Source of the DNA: DATJZG01 sp035499295
GTDB taxonomy: Bacteria; Myxococcota; Myxococcia; Myxococcales; Anaeromyxobacteraceae
Direction of reading: 5' to 3'
DNA length: 64,000 nt
NCBI GenBank assembly: GCA_035499295.1
Contig: DATJZG010000186.1
Coordinates: forward strand, 62,001 to 126,000
A model generated the notes under the pieces. That model saw nothing but the letters and a program-made list of their open reading frames with translations. It was not told the DNA's origin and ran no database searches. A program made the position numbers and the translations under genes. Positions 17,736 to 27,713 of the stretch are shown in pieces (within the stretch, counting starts at the first letter, position 1; each line of letters starts with the position of its first letter).

Positions 17736-18311
17736 ATGGAGCGGCGGGAACCCATTGCCCTGAGGCGCGCCGTCGAGGTGACGCTCGTCCCCTCGGGAGA
17801 GAGGCACGTCCTCGCCGAGGGCGCGTGGGTGGTGATCCAGCAGATCCTGGGCGGGCACTTCACCGTCATGACCGACCGGGGGGGGCTGGCCCGGATCGCC
17901 GACGCCGACGCCGACGCGCTCGGCGAGGCCTTCGCCGAGCAGGCCCGCCAGGCCGCGGAGAGCGAGAGGTCCAAGGCGGACGCGGCCCAGGGCCAGCCGT
18001 TCGACGAGCAGCTCGTGTGGAGCGCGCTGAAGAAGGTGTTCGACCCCGAGATCCCGGCGAGCATCGTCGACCTGGGGCTCGTCTACGAGTGCAGCGCCGC
18101 GCCGCTCCCCGACGGAGGGCGCAAGGTCACCATCCGCATGACGCTCACCGCCCCCGGCTGCGGGGTCGCCCCCCTCATTCTCGACGACGTGCGGGAGCGG
18201 GTGGCGAAGGTCCCGGGAGTGTCCCAGGTCGACGTCGACCTGGTGTTCGAGCCGCCCTGGACGCCGGCCCGGATGAGCGACGCCGCCAAGCTGCAACTCG
18301 GGATGTGGTGA
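17736..18311 (+). CDS. sufT: SufT/MIP18-family Fe-S maturation protein
   Basis: 191 residues. The C-terminal half (about 92-172) is a DUF59/MIP18 domain: VWSALKKVFDPEIPASIVDLG, RMTLTAPGCGVAPLILDDV with C142, and the family end VDLVFEPPWTPARMSDAAK. The N-terminal 85 residues are the SufT-specific extension. Members help deliver clusters to selected client enzymes. It lies 4 bases after sufU and is the last gene of the operon, converging on the hybrid kinase gene. Confidence 0.93.
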   Translation: MERREPIALRRAVEVTLVPSGERHVLAEGAWVVIQQILGGHFTVMTDRGGLARIADADADALGEAFAEQARQAAESERSKADAAQGQPFDEQLVWSALKKVFDPEIPASIVDLGLVYECSAAPLPDGGRKVTIRMTLTAPGCGVAPLILDDVRERVAKVPGVSQVDVDLVFEPPWTPARMSDAAKLQLGMW

Positions 18312-18324
18312 GCGGGGCCATCGT

Positions 18325-20706
18325 CTACAGCGCGACGGTCCTCGGTTCCCGCATCCGTTCGCGCAGGAGGTCGCGCAGGGTCTCGAGCTCGAAGGGCTTC
18401 TGCAGGTGCGCGCGCCCGGAGTGCTCGAGGAAGTCCTGGGCTGCAGGCGTGAACGGCCCGCCGGTGATGAGCACCACCGAGCGCTCCGCCCCCGGGCAGG
18501 TCCGCTCGAGCTCGCGGAGGAACTCGACCCCGTTCATCCCGGGCATCATCACGTCCACCAGGACGAGGTCGAAGCGCTCTCCCGCCAGCAGGCGCGAGAG
18601 GGCCTGACGCGGCTCGGTGGTGGCGACGACCTCGTGCTCGCGCCCCAGCATGCGCGCCACGCTCCTGCCGATGAGCGGCTCGTCGTCCACCACCAGGACC
18701 CGCCCGCGCGGCAGCCCCGGGTGCACCGCGTGCAGCCCGCTCGGTCCCTTCGCCTCGGCGCCACCCGCCGGCGGCAGGCGAAGCCGGAAGGTGGTCCCGC
18801 GCTGCTCCGCGCCGTCGACCTCGATGGTGCCCCCGAGGCTCGTGACGATGCCGTGGCAGATGGAGAGCCCGAGCCCGGTGCCGGTGCCCATCGGCTTGGT
18901 GGTGAAGAACGGCTCGAAGATCCTCGCCCGAATGGCCGCGGGAATGCCGGTCCCGGTGTCCGAGACCTCCGCCAGCGCCCAGCCCTCGACGTCGGTCCGG
19001 GTCGAGACCCGAACGGTGTGCAGGGCCGGGTTGCCCTCGGGGATGGACTGGGCGGCGTTGACGAAGAGGTTCACGAACACCTGGCCGAGCTGCCCCTCGG
19101 AGGCGAGCGTCGGGGGGACGGGGTCGAGTCGCGTGACCAGCCGGGCGCGGTGGCGGATCTCGGTCTGGGCGAGGTTGAGGGCGGAACGGATCTCGGCGTG
19201 GATGTCCACCTGGACGCGGCGCTCGTCCGGGGCTCGGGAGACGAACTTGAGGTCGCGCACGATGTTTCGCACCCGCTTGGCGCCGTCGATGGCCTCGCGG
19301 ACGGCCGCCTCCGCCTCCTCCACCCCCTCGTGCTGGCCCCGCAGCTTGGCGAGAGCGTCGCCGACGAAGGTCAGGTTGGACGCCACGTAGGTGAGGGGGT
19401 TGTTGATCTCGTGCGCCACCCCGGCGGCGAGCGTGCCCACGCTCGCGAGCCGCTGGGTGGACTCGGCGCGCTTGCGGTCCGAGACGTCGCGCGCCGACCA
19501 CACCCCGTACTCCTGTCCGTCGAAGGACAGGTAGTTGAGGCTCACCTCCGCCATCAGGCGCCGGCCGCCCGGCGCGGCGATGGCGGTCTCGAAGAGGGCC
19601 GTGCCCCCCTTCTGCGCTTCCGCCCAGCGGGTGCTCCAGCTCTCGGGCGGGAGCTCGGGGTCGAGGTCCCAGATGGCGCGGCCCAGGAGCTCGGAGCCCG
19701 AGCAGCCGAACATCCTCCCCGCCCCGTCGTTGGCGAAGGTGATGGAGCCGCGCGGGTCGATCACCAGGAACCCGTCCGAGCCGTGGTCGAGGGCGTAGCG
19801 GGCGAGGCGGAGAGCCCGCTCGGCGCGCCGCTGCTCGGAGAGCGCGGCGGCGAGGATGAGGGTGGTTCCGACCGAGACGCCGATGAGCAGCTGCACCGAG
19901 GCCTGCAGCGCCTGGGGACCGGCCCGCAACGCCCACAGCAGGGCGGTCGTCGAGGCCATCAGGAACCCGGCGGCGGTGACGCCGCGGGAGCCGAAGCGCA
20001 GCGCCGCCCACACGAACACCGGCACCATCAGGAACTCGTGGAGTAGCTGGCCCTGGCCGCTGCGGTCGAACACGACCGAGGTCATCCCCACCGCGGCGAC
20101 GAGGAGGGCGGCGAACTCGAGGGGGGCCCGGCGGATGGCGTTTCGGCCGGAGCCGTGGGGGCCGACCCAGGCGAGGACGAGGGGGGTGACCACCAGGATG
20201 CCGAGCGCGTCGCCGGCCCACCACTGGGCGAAAGGGAGGAGGGGCGAGCGCCCGTCGCGGTACATGATCGACAGGGCGTCGAGCGCCGCCCCCAGGATAG
20301 GGGCCGCGCCGGCACTCAGGATCATGACGGCGAGTACGTCGCGCAGGCGGGACATGCTGGGCCTGCCTCCCACCGTTCGCTCGGCCAGCCACGCTGCCAG
20401 GCACGCCTCCAGCGGATCGGACAAGACCGTGGCGACGGTGAGCAGCGGCGAGCGCCCCACGTGGACGCAGACCGCCAGGTCGATCGCCGCCGCCAGCGCG
20501 ACGAGGGCCGGCCATCTCCGGCGCTCGCTCACGAGGAGCGCCGCCACGAACAAGCCCTCGGCGGGCCAGAAGGTGGAGAACTGGCTCTGCGGGTCGCTCA
20601 GCCACTCGCCGGCCTCCGCGAGCAGGAGGTAACAGGCCCCGAAGGCGAGGAACGGGGGCCAGCGCTCGCGCCGGCAGGCGCTCCACCATCTGAGGAGGCC
20701 CCCCAT
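18325..20706 (-). CDS. MASE1-PAS hybrid histidine kinase with C-terminal receiver
   Basis: 793 residues. Residues about 15-290 form a MASE1 membrane sensor (FSTFWPAEGLFVAALL, PFAQWWAGDALGILVVTPL). A PAS domain follows (about 300-415: RYALDHGSDGFLVIDPRG). HisKA has its phospho-His in GVAHEINNPLTYVASNL, and the ATPase domain has NLFVNAAQS, DTGTGIP and GTGLGLSI. A receiver closes the protein (RVLVVDDEPLIGRS, phospho-Asp in LVLVDVMMPG). It is an inner-membrane sensor of unknown signal with no separate regulator next to it. GATACT lies 8 bases before the ATG. Confidence 0.93.
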   Translation of the reverse strand: MGGLLRWWSACRRERWPPFLAFGACYLLLAEAGEWLSDPQSQFSTFWPAEGLFVAALLVSERRRWPALVALAAAIDLAVCVHVGRSPLLTVATVLSDPLEACLAAWLAERTVGGRPSMSRLRDVLAVMILSAGAAPILGAALDALSIMYRDGRSPLLPFAQWWAGDALGILVVTPLVLAWVGPHGSGRNAIRRAPLEFAALLVAAVGMTSVVFDRSGQGQLLHEFLMVPVFVWAALRFGSRGVTAAGFLMASTTALLWALRAGPQALQASVQLLIGVSVGTTLILAAALSEQRRAERALRLARYALDHGSDGFLVIDPRGSITFANDGAGRMFGCSGSELLGRAIWDLDPELPPESWSTRWAEAQKGGTALFETAIAAPGGRRLMAEVSLNYLSFDGQEYGVWSARDVSDRKRAESTQRLASVGTLAAGVAHEINNPLTYVASNLTFVGDALAKLRGQHEGVEEAEAAVREAIDGAKRVRNIVRDLKFVSRAPDERRVQVDIHAEIRSALNLAQTEIRHRARLVTRLDPVPPTLASEGQLGQVFVNLFVNAAQSIPEGNPALHTVRVSTRTDVEGWALAEVSDTGTGIPAAIRARIFEPFFTTKPMGTGTGLGLSICHGIVTSLGGTIEVDGAEQRGTTFRLRLPPAGGAEAKGPSGLHAVHPGLPRGRVLVVDDEPLIGRSVARMLGREHEVVATTEPRQALSRLLAGERFDLVLVDVMMPGMNGVEFLRELERTCPGAERSVVLITGGPFTPAAQDFLEHSGRAHLQKPFELETLRDLLRERMREPRTVAL

Positions 20707-20714
20707 CTACTCGG

Positions 20715-20743
20715 AGTATCTCGCCGCCGGGACGGCGAGAGAA
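20715..20743 (-). promoter_or_regulatory. Candidate promoter of the hybrid kinase gene
   Basis: On the minus strand TTCTCT (20743-20738), a 17-base spacer and GATACT (20720-20715) place the transcription start at or within a base or two of the ATG at 20706. Confidence 0.35.
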
Positions 20744-20792
20744 TGTGCGACTGGGCCCACCTCCCCCGCCCTGGTAGGATGCGCCGCTCGCC

Positions 20793-21995
20793 ATGACCCC
20801 GGAGCGCCTTCGCGTCCCTTCCTCGGGGGACAAGCACCTGCCCACCCTGGACGGGCTCCGGGGCGTGGCGGTGCTGCTCGTACTCGCCTTCCACTTCGCT
20901 CACCTGGACGGGCAGGGCGGCCGGGTGGAGCGAGTCCTTCTCGGCGTCACCGGAGCGGGCTGGTCGGGCGTCGACCTGTTCTTCGTCCTCTCCGGCTTCC
21001 TCATCACCGGCATCCTGCTCGATGCGAAGGGCGCCCCCGGCTACTTCCGCTCCTTCTACCTGCGCCGGGCGCTGCGCATCTTCCCGCTTTACTACGCGTA
21101 CCTGGCGGTCCTCTTCGTCGCCTTGCCGTGGGTCGTGCCGGCGTCCGTCCTCGATGTGAAGCCGGGCACGCAGGGCTGGCTCTGGAGCTATGCCGGAAAC
21201 GTGCTCTACGCCCGAGAGCGAGGCTTCGCGGTGAGCCCGTACGCCGCCCATTTCTGGTCGCTCGCGGTGGAGGAGCAGTTCTACCTCGCCTGGCCCTTCC
21301 TGGTATGGGTCCTCTCGCCGCGGAGGCTCGCGGTGATGTCACTTGCCCTCGTCGCCCTCGCCTTCGGGGTGCGCTTCGGGATCCACCACACCAGCTGGAA
21401 CGCCACCGCCGCCTATGTCCTCACCCCCTGCCGCGCGGACGCGCTCGCCGCCGGTGCCCTGGTCGCCTTGGCGGTGCGAGAACCCGGTGGCCTGGTGCGC
21501 CTCCGCGCCCTGGCCCCCTGGGTGCTCGCCGGCGCCGCCCTGGCGATCGCGGCGATCTGGTTCGCTCGGGGGGCCTTCTTCGGAGGGGATCCGGTGGTGC
21601 AGGTCTGGGGCTTCAGCGCGCTCGCGCTCGGGTACGGCGCCGTCCTCGTCCTCGTCCTCTCGGCTTCCGCCGGCTCGCTCCTCGGCCGGTCCCTCGCCTC
21701 GCGCCCCCTCCGCGCCGCCGGGCGCTACAGCTACGGCCTCTACGTCCTCCACTACCCGGTCTTCCTCGCCCTCGAGGCGGTGGGCCTCGGGGCCCCGACC
21801 TTCGCGCGGTGGTCCGGCTCCCGACTCGGCGGCATCCTGGCCTTTGCCGGGCTCGCCGCGGCCCTCTCCCTGGCGGCGGCCCTCCTCTCCTGGACGCTCG
21901 TCGAGGCGCGCTTCCTCAAGCTGAAGGGCCTCGTCCCCTACCCCCTCGCGGGCGCCTCGGGGCGCGACCCGCTCGCCCCCCCGGCGACGACGTAG
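20793..21995 (+). CDS. Acyltransferase 3 family membrane protein (OafA/YrhL-like)
   Basis: 400 residues with about ten membrane segments. The family motif LDGLRGVAVLLVLAFHF with its catalytic-type His comes early, followed by DLFFVLSGFLITGIL and YLRRALRIFPLYY. The central FWSLAVEEQFYLAWPF and the late YSYGLYVLHYPVF are also diagnostic. Such proteins O-acetylate cell-surface polysaccharides. It is divergent from the hybrid kinase gene, and no sugar-biosynthesis gene is adjacent to name the target. Confidence 0.92.
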   Translation: MTPERLRVPSSGDKHLPTLDGLRGVAVLLVLAFHFAHLDGQGGRVERVLLGVTGAGWSGVDLFFVLSGFLITGILLDAKGAPGYFRSFYLRRALRIFPLYYAYLAVLFVALPWVVPASVLDVKPGTQGWLWSYAGNVLYARERGFAVSPYAAHFWSLAVEEQFYLAWPFLVWVLSPRRLAVMSLALVALAFGVRFGIHHTSWNATAAYVLTPCRADALAAGALVALAVREPGGLVRLRALAPWVLAGAALAIAAIWFARGAFFGGDPVVQVWGFSALALGYGAVLVLVLSASAGSLLGRSLASRPLRAAGRYSYGLYVLHYPVFLALEAVGLGAPTFARWSGSRLGGILAFAGLAAALSLAAALLSWTLVEARFLKLKGLVPYPLAGASGRDPLAPPATT

Positions 21996-22057
21996 CCGGC
22001 GCGGCTCGCCGGTCGGCGAGGGACGGGACCGTCGACCTTGCGTCGGTCGGCCCGCCA

Positions 22058-22087
22058 TTGACCGCCCTGGGCGGCGCGTGCTATCCG
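22058..22087 (+). promoter_or_regulatory. Promoter of the ArsR-methyltransferase gene
   Basis: TTGACC (22058-22063), an 18-base spacer and TATCCG (22082-22087) give a transcription start a few bases before the ATG at 22099, so the leader is nearly absent. Confidence 0.45.
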
Positions 22088-22099
22088 TTCATCCGGATA
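22082..22099 (+). promoter_or_regulatory. Dyad operator TATCCG-N6-CGGATA
   Basis: Perfect 6-base inverted arms separated by TTCATC overlap the -10 box and run up to the ATG. An inner perfect palindrome ATCCGGAT sits at 22091-22098. The position suits autorepression by the ArsR-type protein encoded immediately downstream. Confidence 0.5.
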
Positions 22100-23052
22100 T
22101 GAGGATTGAAGCGCCCACACGCCCGGATGCGCTCCTCGGCTGGATGGAGGGCCTCGCCGACCCGACGCGGCTCCGGCTTCTCCACCTCCTCGAGGCGAAC
22201 GAGCTCGGCGTGGCGGAGCTGTGCCAGGTCCTTCGGCTTCCGCAGTCGACGGTCAGCCGCCACCTCAAGGTACTCGTCGACCAGGGCTTCGTCGCTGCCG
22301 AGCGGCAAGGCGCGAACCGGCGCTACCGGAGGGCCGAAGGGGTGGACCCGACGGCGCGCCGCCTGTGGCGGCTCGCCCGCGCCGAAAGCGGGCGGTGGGC
22401 GACGCTCGAGCACGACCGGCTCCGGCTCGAGCGCCGGCTGCGCGAGCGCCGGTCGGGGGCCGAGAGGTTCTTCGCCGGGGCCGCCGGGGAATGGGACCGG
22501 CTCCGTGCCGAGTGGTACGGCACCGGCTTCGGCGCGGCCGCGCTCTGCGGCCTCCTCGACCCCGACGGCGTGGTCGCCGACCTGGGCTGCGGGACCGGGG
22601 CTCTCGCGGCGACGGTTGCCCCCTTCGTCCGGAAGGTGGTGGGCGTCGACCAGTCGGCCGACATGCTGGAAGCGGCCCGTCGCCGGACGGCGGGCATGGC
22701 GAACGTCGAATTGCGCCAGGGGGAGCTCGAGTCCCTCCCGGTCGAGGACGGGAGCTGCGACGCCGCCCTCCTCGTCCTCGCCCTGGGATGGGTCGAGACC
22801 CCCGCCGACGTGCTCGCCGAGGCGGCGAGGGTCCTGCGGCCCGGCGGCCGCCTCTCGCTCGTCGACGCCGTCTTGCACGCCGACGAGGCCTTTCGTCGCC
22901 GCGCCGGGCAGGTCTGGCCCGGCTTCCTGCCCGCGGGCGTCGAGGCCCTCCTGGCCAGCGCCGGCTTCGAAGACCCCCGCTGCGTCCCGCTGCCCCCCGA
23001 GCCCGCCGCCCGCGGGCCGGCGCTCCTCATCGCGCGGGCGAGGCGCCCCTGA
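22099..23052 (+). CDS. ArsR-type regulator fused to a SAM-dependent methyltransferase (SahR-like)
   Basis: 317 residues from ATG 22099; GTG 22078 would add seven residues across the operator. Residues 10-85 are an ArsR winged helix (LADPTRLRLLHLLEANELGV, LPQSTVSRHLKVLVDQG) without the metal-binding ELCVCD Cys pair. Residues 115-317 are a class I methyltransferase with VVADLGCGTGALA at 158-170. Being directly upstream of ahcY, it resembles SahR-type regulators of the SAM cycle, which respond to S-adenosylhomocysteine. The methyltransferase domain may be the SAH sensor. Confidence 0.85.
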   Translation: MRIEAPTRPDALLGWMEGLADPTRLRLLHLLEANELGVAELCQVLRLPQSTVSRHLKVLVDQGFVAAERQGANRRYRRAEGVDPTARRLWRLARAESGRWATLEHDRLRLERRLRERRSGAERFFAGAAGEWDRLRAEWYGTGFGAAALCGLLDPDGVVADLGCGTGALAATVAPFVRKVVGVDQSADMLEAARRRTAGMANVELRQGELESLPVEDGSCDAALLVLALGWVETPADVLAEAARVLRPGGRLSLVDAVLHADEAFRRRAGQVWPGFLPAGVEALLASAGFEDPRCVPLPPEPAARGPALLIARARRP

Positions 23053-23092
23053 CCGAGATACGAAGAGAGCATTCACCGAGACCCGAAGAGAG
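23052..23092 (+). repeat. Two 18-base direct repeats before ahcY
   Basis: ACCGAGATACGAAGAGAG (23052-23069) and ACCGAGACCCGAAGAGAG (23075-23092) match at 16 of 18 positions with a 23-base period. They fill the gap between the regulator stop and the ahcY start. Confidence 0.8.
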
Positions 23093-23102
23093 GACGTTCC
23101 CC

Positions 23103-24578
<1,476 letters not shown>

Positions 24579-24596
24579 TCTGCCCGGGACGACCCG

Positions 24597-25502
24597 CTAG
24601 GCGGCGCGGCGCGCGCGATCCGGGCGCACCGTCAGGCGCAGTCGCTCCTGCTCGCGCACTACCGCGAGCTCGACGTCCGGCCGCTCGGAGAGCACCAGGA
24701 CGCGCTGGAGATCGTCGAGGGCGTCCACCGGGGTGGCGTTCGCCTCCACCAGGAGGTCGCCCGCCCGGAGAGAGGCCCTCTCCGCCGGCGTTCCCGGCTC
24801 CACTTCCAGCACGCGTACCGCGCGCAGGTGGCCGACCTCCGCCGCCAGCGCGGGCGCGAGCTCTTCCCCGCGCACCGCCAGCCCGAGATAGGGGCGGCGG
24901 ACCTCGCCCTGCCGGAGGAGCACCGCCGCCACCCAGGAAGCGGTATGGGCCGGGACCGCGAAGGCCAGGCCGCTCGCTCGGGGGATCATGGCGGCGGTGA
25001 TGCCCACCACCTCGCCGCTGGCGTCGAGGAGCGGGCCTCCGGAGTTCCCCGGGTTGACGGCGGCGTCGGTCTGGATGAGGCCGTCGAGGAAGGCGTGGCC
25101 CGGCCCGGGAAGGCTCCGGTACAGGGCGCTCACCACCCCGACCGAAACCGAGCGCTCGAAGCCGAGCGGGTTCCCGATGGCCACCACCAGCTCGCCCACC
25201 CGCAAGCGCCGCCTTTCGGCGAGCGGGAGCGCCGAGAGGTCGACCGCGTCGGCCCGGGCCACCGCGAGATCGGTGCGTTCGTCCTTCCCCACCAGCTCGG
25301 CGCGCACCGCCATCCCGCCCGGCAGCCGAATTCGCAGGGGGCCCTCGCCGGCGGCCACGTGGGCGTTCGTGAGCACGCAGCCGTCGGACGCGAGAACCAC
25401 GCCCGACCCCTGGCCGCGTCGGCGCTCCACCCCCACCACCCCCGTCGCCGAGCGCGCCACCAGGTCGGCCACCTCGTCCGAGATCTGACGGAGGAGCGTC
25501 AC
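24597..25502 (-). CDS. HtrA-like trypsin-type serine protease with PDZ domain, cytoplasmic
   Basis: 301 residues from a GTG that overlaps the upstream protease stop (GTGA). The catalytic triad is complete: His in VLTNAHVAAG, Asp in DERTDLAVA, Ser in NPGNSGGPL. A PDZ domain fills the last about 95 residues (RPYLGLAVRGEELAPAL, GTPAERASLRAGDLLVEAN). There is no signal peptide or membrane anchor, unlike DegP/DegS, so it should act in the cytoplasm. It is the paralogue of the neighbouring gene and converges on ahcY. Confidence 0.88.
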   Translation of the reverse strand: MTLLRQISDEVADLVARSATGVVGVERRRGQGSGVVLASDGCVLTNAHVAAGEGPLRIRLPGGMAVRAELVGKDERTDLAVARADAVDLSALPLAERRRLRVGELVVAIGNPLGFERSVSVGVVSALYRSLPGPGHAFLDGLIQTDAAVNPGNSGGPLLDASGEVVGITAAMIPRASGLAFAVPAHTASWVAAVLLRQGEVRRPYLGLAVRGEELAPALAAEVGHLRAVRVLEVEPGTPAERASLRAGDLLVEANATPVDALDDLQRVLVLSERPDVELAVVREQERLRLTVRPDRARRAA

Positions 25503-26401
25503 CGCGCGACTCCCCGGGCTCCCACCTCGACGGCGAGCCCGCGGATCTCGCCCGCCCGCAAGAGGTTCACGAGCACCGACCTCCCGATCCGCTCCTCGTC
25601 GAGCAGGGGGACGAGATCGCCCATCGAGGAGAGCGCCTGACCGTCGAGGGACAGAAGGGCGTCGCCGAGGAGAATGCCGGCCCGCTCTGCCGGGCTGCCC
25701 GGCTCGACCCCCGAGACGAGGAGCGCCCCGCCCTGTCCGGAGAGCCGCTCGAGAGGCTGGGGAAGCCGCACCGGGAAGGTGGCCACCCCCAGGAACCCGC
25801 GCCTCACCGCGCCCTGGCCGAGGAGCTGGGCCACCACCCGCTCCAGGGTTGGGCGCGGCACGATGAGCGGAGTCCCCCGCAGCAACCCGGCCGAGAGCAT
25901 CCCCGCCGCCCGCCCGGCCAGGTCGATCGCCAGGCCGCCGGAGAGGCCGGGGTGGAGCGCCAAGTCGGCCTCGAGGTAGCGGTCGAGCTTCCCCCCGGCG
26001 GGAGCACGCCAGGAGTCCGCCACTCGCGAGAGGGTGCCGAGCGAGGCCCGCGGCGAGCGGCCCGGGCGCGTGACGCCCATGAGCAGCTGCCCGGTGCGAA
26101 GGGCCTTGCCGTCGCCCCACTCGGGCGCGGCTCCGCCGGCGGTGTCCACCCGCAGGGCGGCCAGGTCCGTCGCCGGGTCGCGGCCGGCCACCTCCGCCGA
26201 CGCGGTGCGGCCGTCGGGCAGGCCGATCGCCACCTCGTCGCGCTCCAAGTTGTGGTGGGCGGTGACGACGACGCCGGTGGACCAGATGACGCCGCTCGCC
26301 GGCGCCCGCCTCCCGTCCACTCGCACCACCGACCGCTCCGCGCCGGCCACGAGGTCGGCGAGCTTCTCCGAGAGCACCCATCCTTCGTTCGTCTGGTTCA
26401 T
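25499..26401 (-). CDS. HtrA-like serine protease, divergent paralogue
   Basis: 300 residues from ATG 26401. Triad residues can be placed as His in VVTAHHNLERD, Asp in DPATDLAALR and Ser in HPGLSGGLAID, where the usual GNSGG has become GLSGG. That alters a residue next to the oxyanion hole. A PDZ-like C-terminus follows (GFLGVATFPVRL, GSPAERAGILLGDALLSLDG). It has no signal peptide. It is probably co-transcribed with the LuxR-type regulator 86 bases upstream and the second protease downstream. Confidence 0.82.
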   Translation of the reverse strand: MNQTNEGWVLSEKLADLVAGAERSVVRVDGRRAPASGVIWSTGVVVTAHHNLERDEVAIGLPDGRTASAEVAGRDPATDLAALRVDTAGGAAPEWGDGKALRTGQLLMGVTRPGRSPRASLGTLSRVADSWRAPAGGKLDRYLEADLALHPGLSGGLAIDLAGRAAGMLSAGLLRGTPLIVPRPTLERVVAQLLGQGAVRRGFLGVATFPVRLPQPLERLSGQGGALLVSGVEPGSPAERAGILLGDALLSLDGQALSSMGDLVPLLDEERIGRSVLVNLLRAGEIRGLAVEVGARGVAR

Positions 26402-26487
26402 GGGCGGGAGGGTAACGAGGGGGGGAGGGCTCCCGCATCGTCCCGGCGGACGGGTCGGCGCTGGACCAAGGGACAGGGTGGAGGCCC

Positions 26488-27105
26488 CTAGAGCGCCACC
26501 AGCCCGAGCCGCGCCGCGCGGACGATGGCCTCGGCGCGGCTCTCGGCGCCGAGCTTCGCCAGCACCGAGCTCGCGTGGAACTTGGCGGTGCGCTCCGAGA
26601 TGCCCAGGCGGTCGGCGATGGCCCGGTTGGAGAGCCCCTCGGCGAGCAAGGCCAAGAACTCCATCTCCCGAGGGGTGAGCCGCTCCAGGGTCTCGGCGGC
26701 GGGGAGGGGGTGGAGCAGGGTCTCGCCCAGCTGGGCGTCGAGCGCCCATAGGCCCTCGGCGACCGCGCGCAAGGCCCCGGCGATGCGCAGGGCGGGCGCG
26801 CTCCGCGGGAGGATCCCGCGCGCGCCCGCCCCGATCGCCTCCCGGGCCTGTCCCGGCGAGGTGAGGAGCGCCACTACCGGGACCCCGGCCTCCGCCGCGG
26901 CGCCGATGGGCTCCCCGAAGCCCTCGCTCGCACCCACGTCCCAGGCGGCCGCGTCCGGGGCGAGCGCCTGGGCGGCGCCGCGAAAGGCGCCGTCGGGTGC
27001 GGCCTCGCCCGCCACCACCACCGAGGGCTCGGCGGCGAGCAGGGCGGCGAGCCCACCCCGGGCGAGCGGGTCAGCACTCACCACCACCACCCTCACCGGT
27101 GCCAT
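26488..27105 (-). CDS. NarL/LuxR-type response regulator
   Basis: 205 residues from ATG 27105. The receiver-like half (1-120) keeps an acidic D12, a phospho-acceptor candidate D56 (PDAAAWDVG) and T82. The usual Lys is replaced by Arg (ILPRSAP, 101) and the MPG turn is missing, so phosphorylation is uncertain. The C-terminal helix-turn-helix (about 140-200) is standard: LTPREMEFLALLAEGLSNRA, IADRLGIS, TAKFHASSVLAKLG. It probably regulates the two protease genes that follow; no kinase is adjacent. Confidence 0.85.
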   Translation of the reverse strand: MAPVRVVVVSADPLARGGLAALLAAEPSVVVAGEAAPDGAFRGAAQALAPDAAAWDVGASEGFGEPIGAAAEAGVPVVALLTSPGQAREAIGAGARGILPRSAPALRIAGALRAVAEGLWALDAQLGETLLHPLPAAETLERLTPREMEFLALLAEGLSNRAIADRLGISERTAKFHASSVLAKLGAESRAEAIVRAARLGLVAL

Positions 27106-27215
27106 CAGAGAGGTGTAACCGGGCGTGGCCCGTCGAGCAGGCGGCCCGGGCGGCAATGCGCTATGAGAAGGGATCACGGCCCGCGGCTACGAGAGGGTCG
27201 CGGGGAGGAGGCGGC

Positions 27216-27713
27216 ATGGCGGAGGAGCAAATCCCGGGTCCGGAGCACTCCGAGCTGGCGGAGGTGGCGCGAAAGCTTCTCCGCGCGCAAGCGACGGGAG
27301 TCCTGTGCACCATCTCCTTGCGGAAGGCCGGCTGGCCGCTCGGCTCGCTCGTCTCCTACGCGCTCACGAGGGCGGGGGCCCCGGTCTTCCTCTTCTCCGA
27401 GCTCTCCCAGCACACCAAGAACCTCCGGGCGGACCCCCGCGCCTCGCTCTTTGTGCAGGAAGCGGGCGCGCGCAACCCGCAGGCCGCCGGGCGCATCGCC
27501 GTGCTCGGCCGGGTCGCCCCGGTGGCCGAGGCCGAGCTGGCCGAGGCCAGGGCGCGCTACGTCGCCGTCCACCCCGAGGGCAGGTCCTTCGCCGAGCTTG
27601 GGGACTTCTCCTTCTGGCAGCTCGACATCGAGGACACGCACGTCGTGGGCGGCTTCGCCAAGGCCGGCTGGCTCACGGCCGCGGAGTTCGCGGGGACCGG
27701 CCCGGAGCCGTGA
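27216..27713 (+). CDS. PNPOx-like split-barrel (HugZ-type) flavin/heme-binding protein
   Basis: 165 residues from ATG 27216, which follows GGGGAGGAGG. It begins EHSELAEVARKLLRAQATGVLCTIS and continues WPLGSLVSYALTRAGAPVFLFSELSQHTKNLRADPRASLFV, matching the pyridoxamine-phosphate-oxidase-like domain of heme-utilisation proteins. The C-terminal DUF2470 extension of full HugZ is absent, so a heme role is uncertain and FMN binding is as likely. It overlaps the MBL gene by 4 bases. Confidence 0.8.
   Translation: MAEEQIPGPEHSELAEVARKLLRAQATGVLCTISLRKAGWPLGSLVSYALTRAGAPVFLFSELSQHTKNLRADPRASLFVQEAGARNPQAAGRIAVLGRVAPVAEAELAEARARYVAVHPEGRSFAELGDFSFWQLDIEDTHVVGGFAKAGWLTAAEFAGTGPEP

Noticed and set aside
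23053..23102. A possible SAH riboswitch before ahcY
   Set aside because: The gap is only 50 bases, is filled by two direct repeats and lacks the paired structure and conserved core of known SAH riboswitches.
27216..27713. Full HugZ heme oxygenase
   Set aside because: Only the split-barrel domain is present and the C-terminal heme-pocket extension is missing, so I kept the broader PNPOx-like call.
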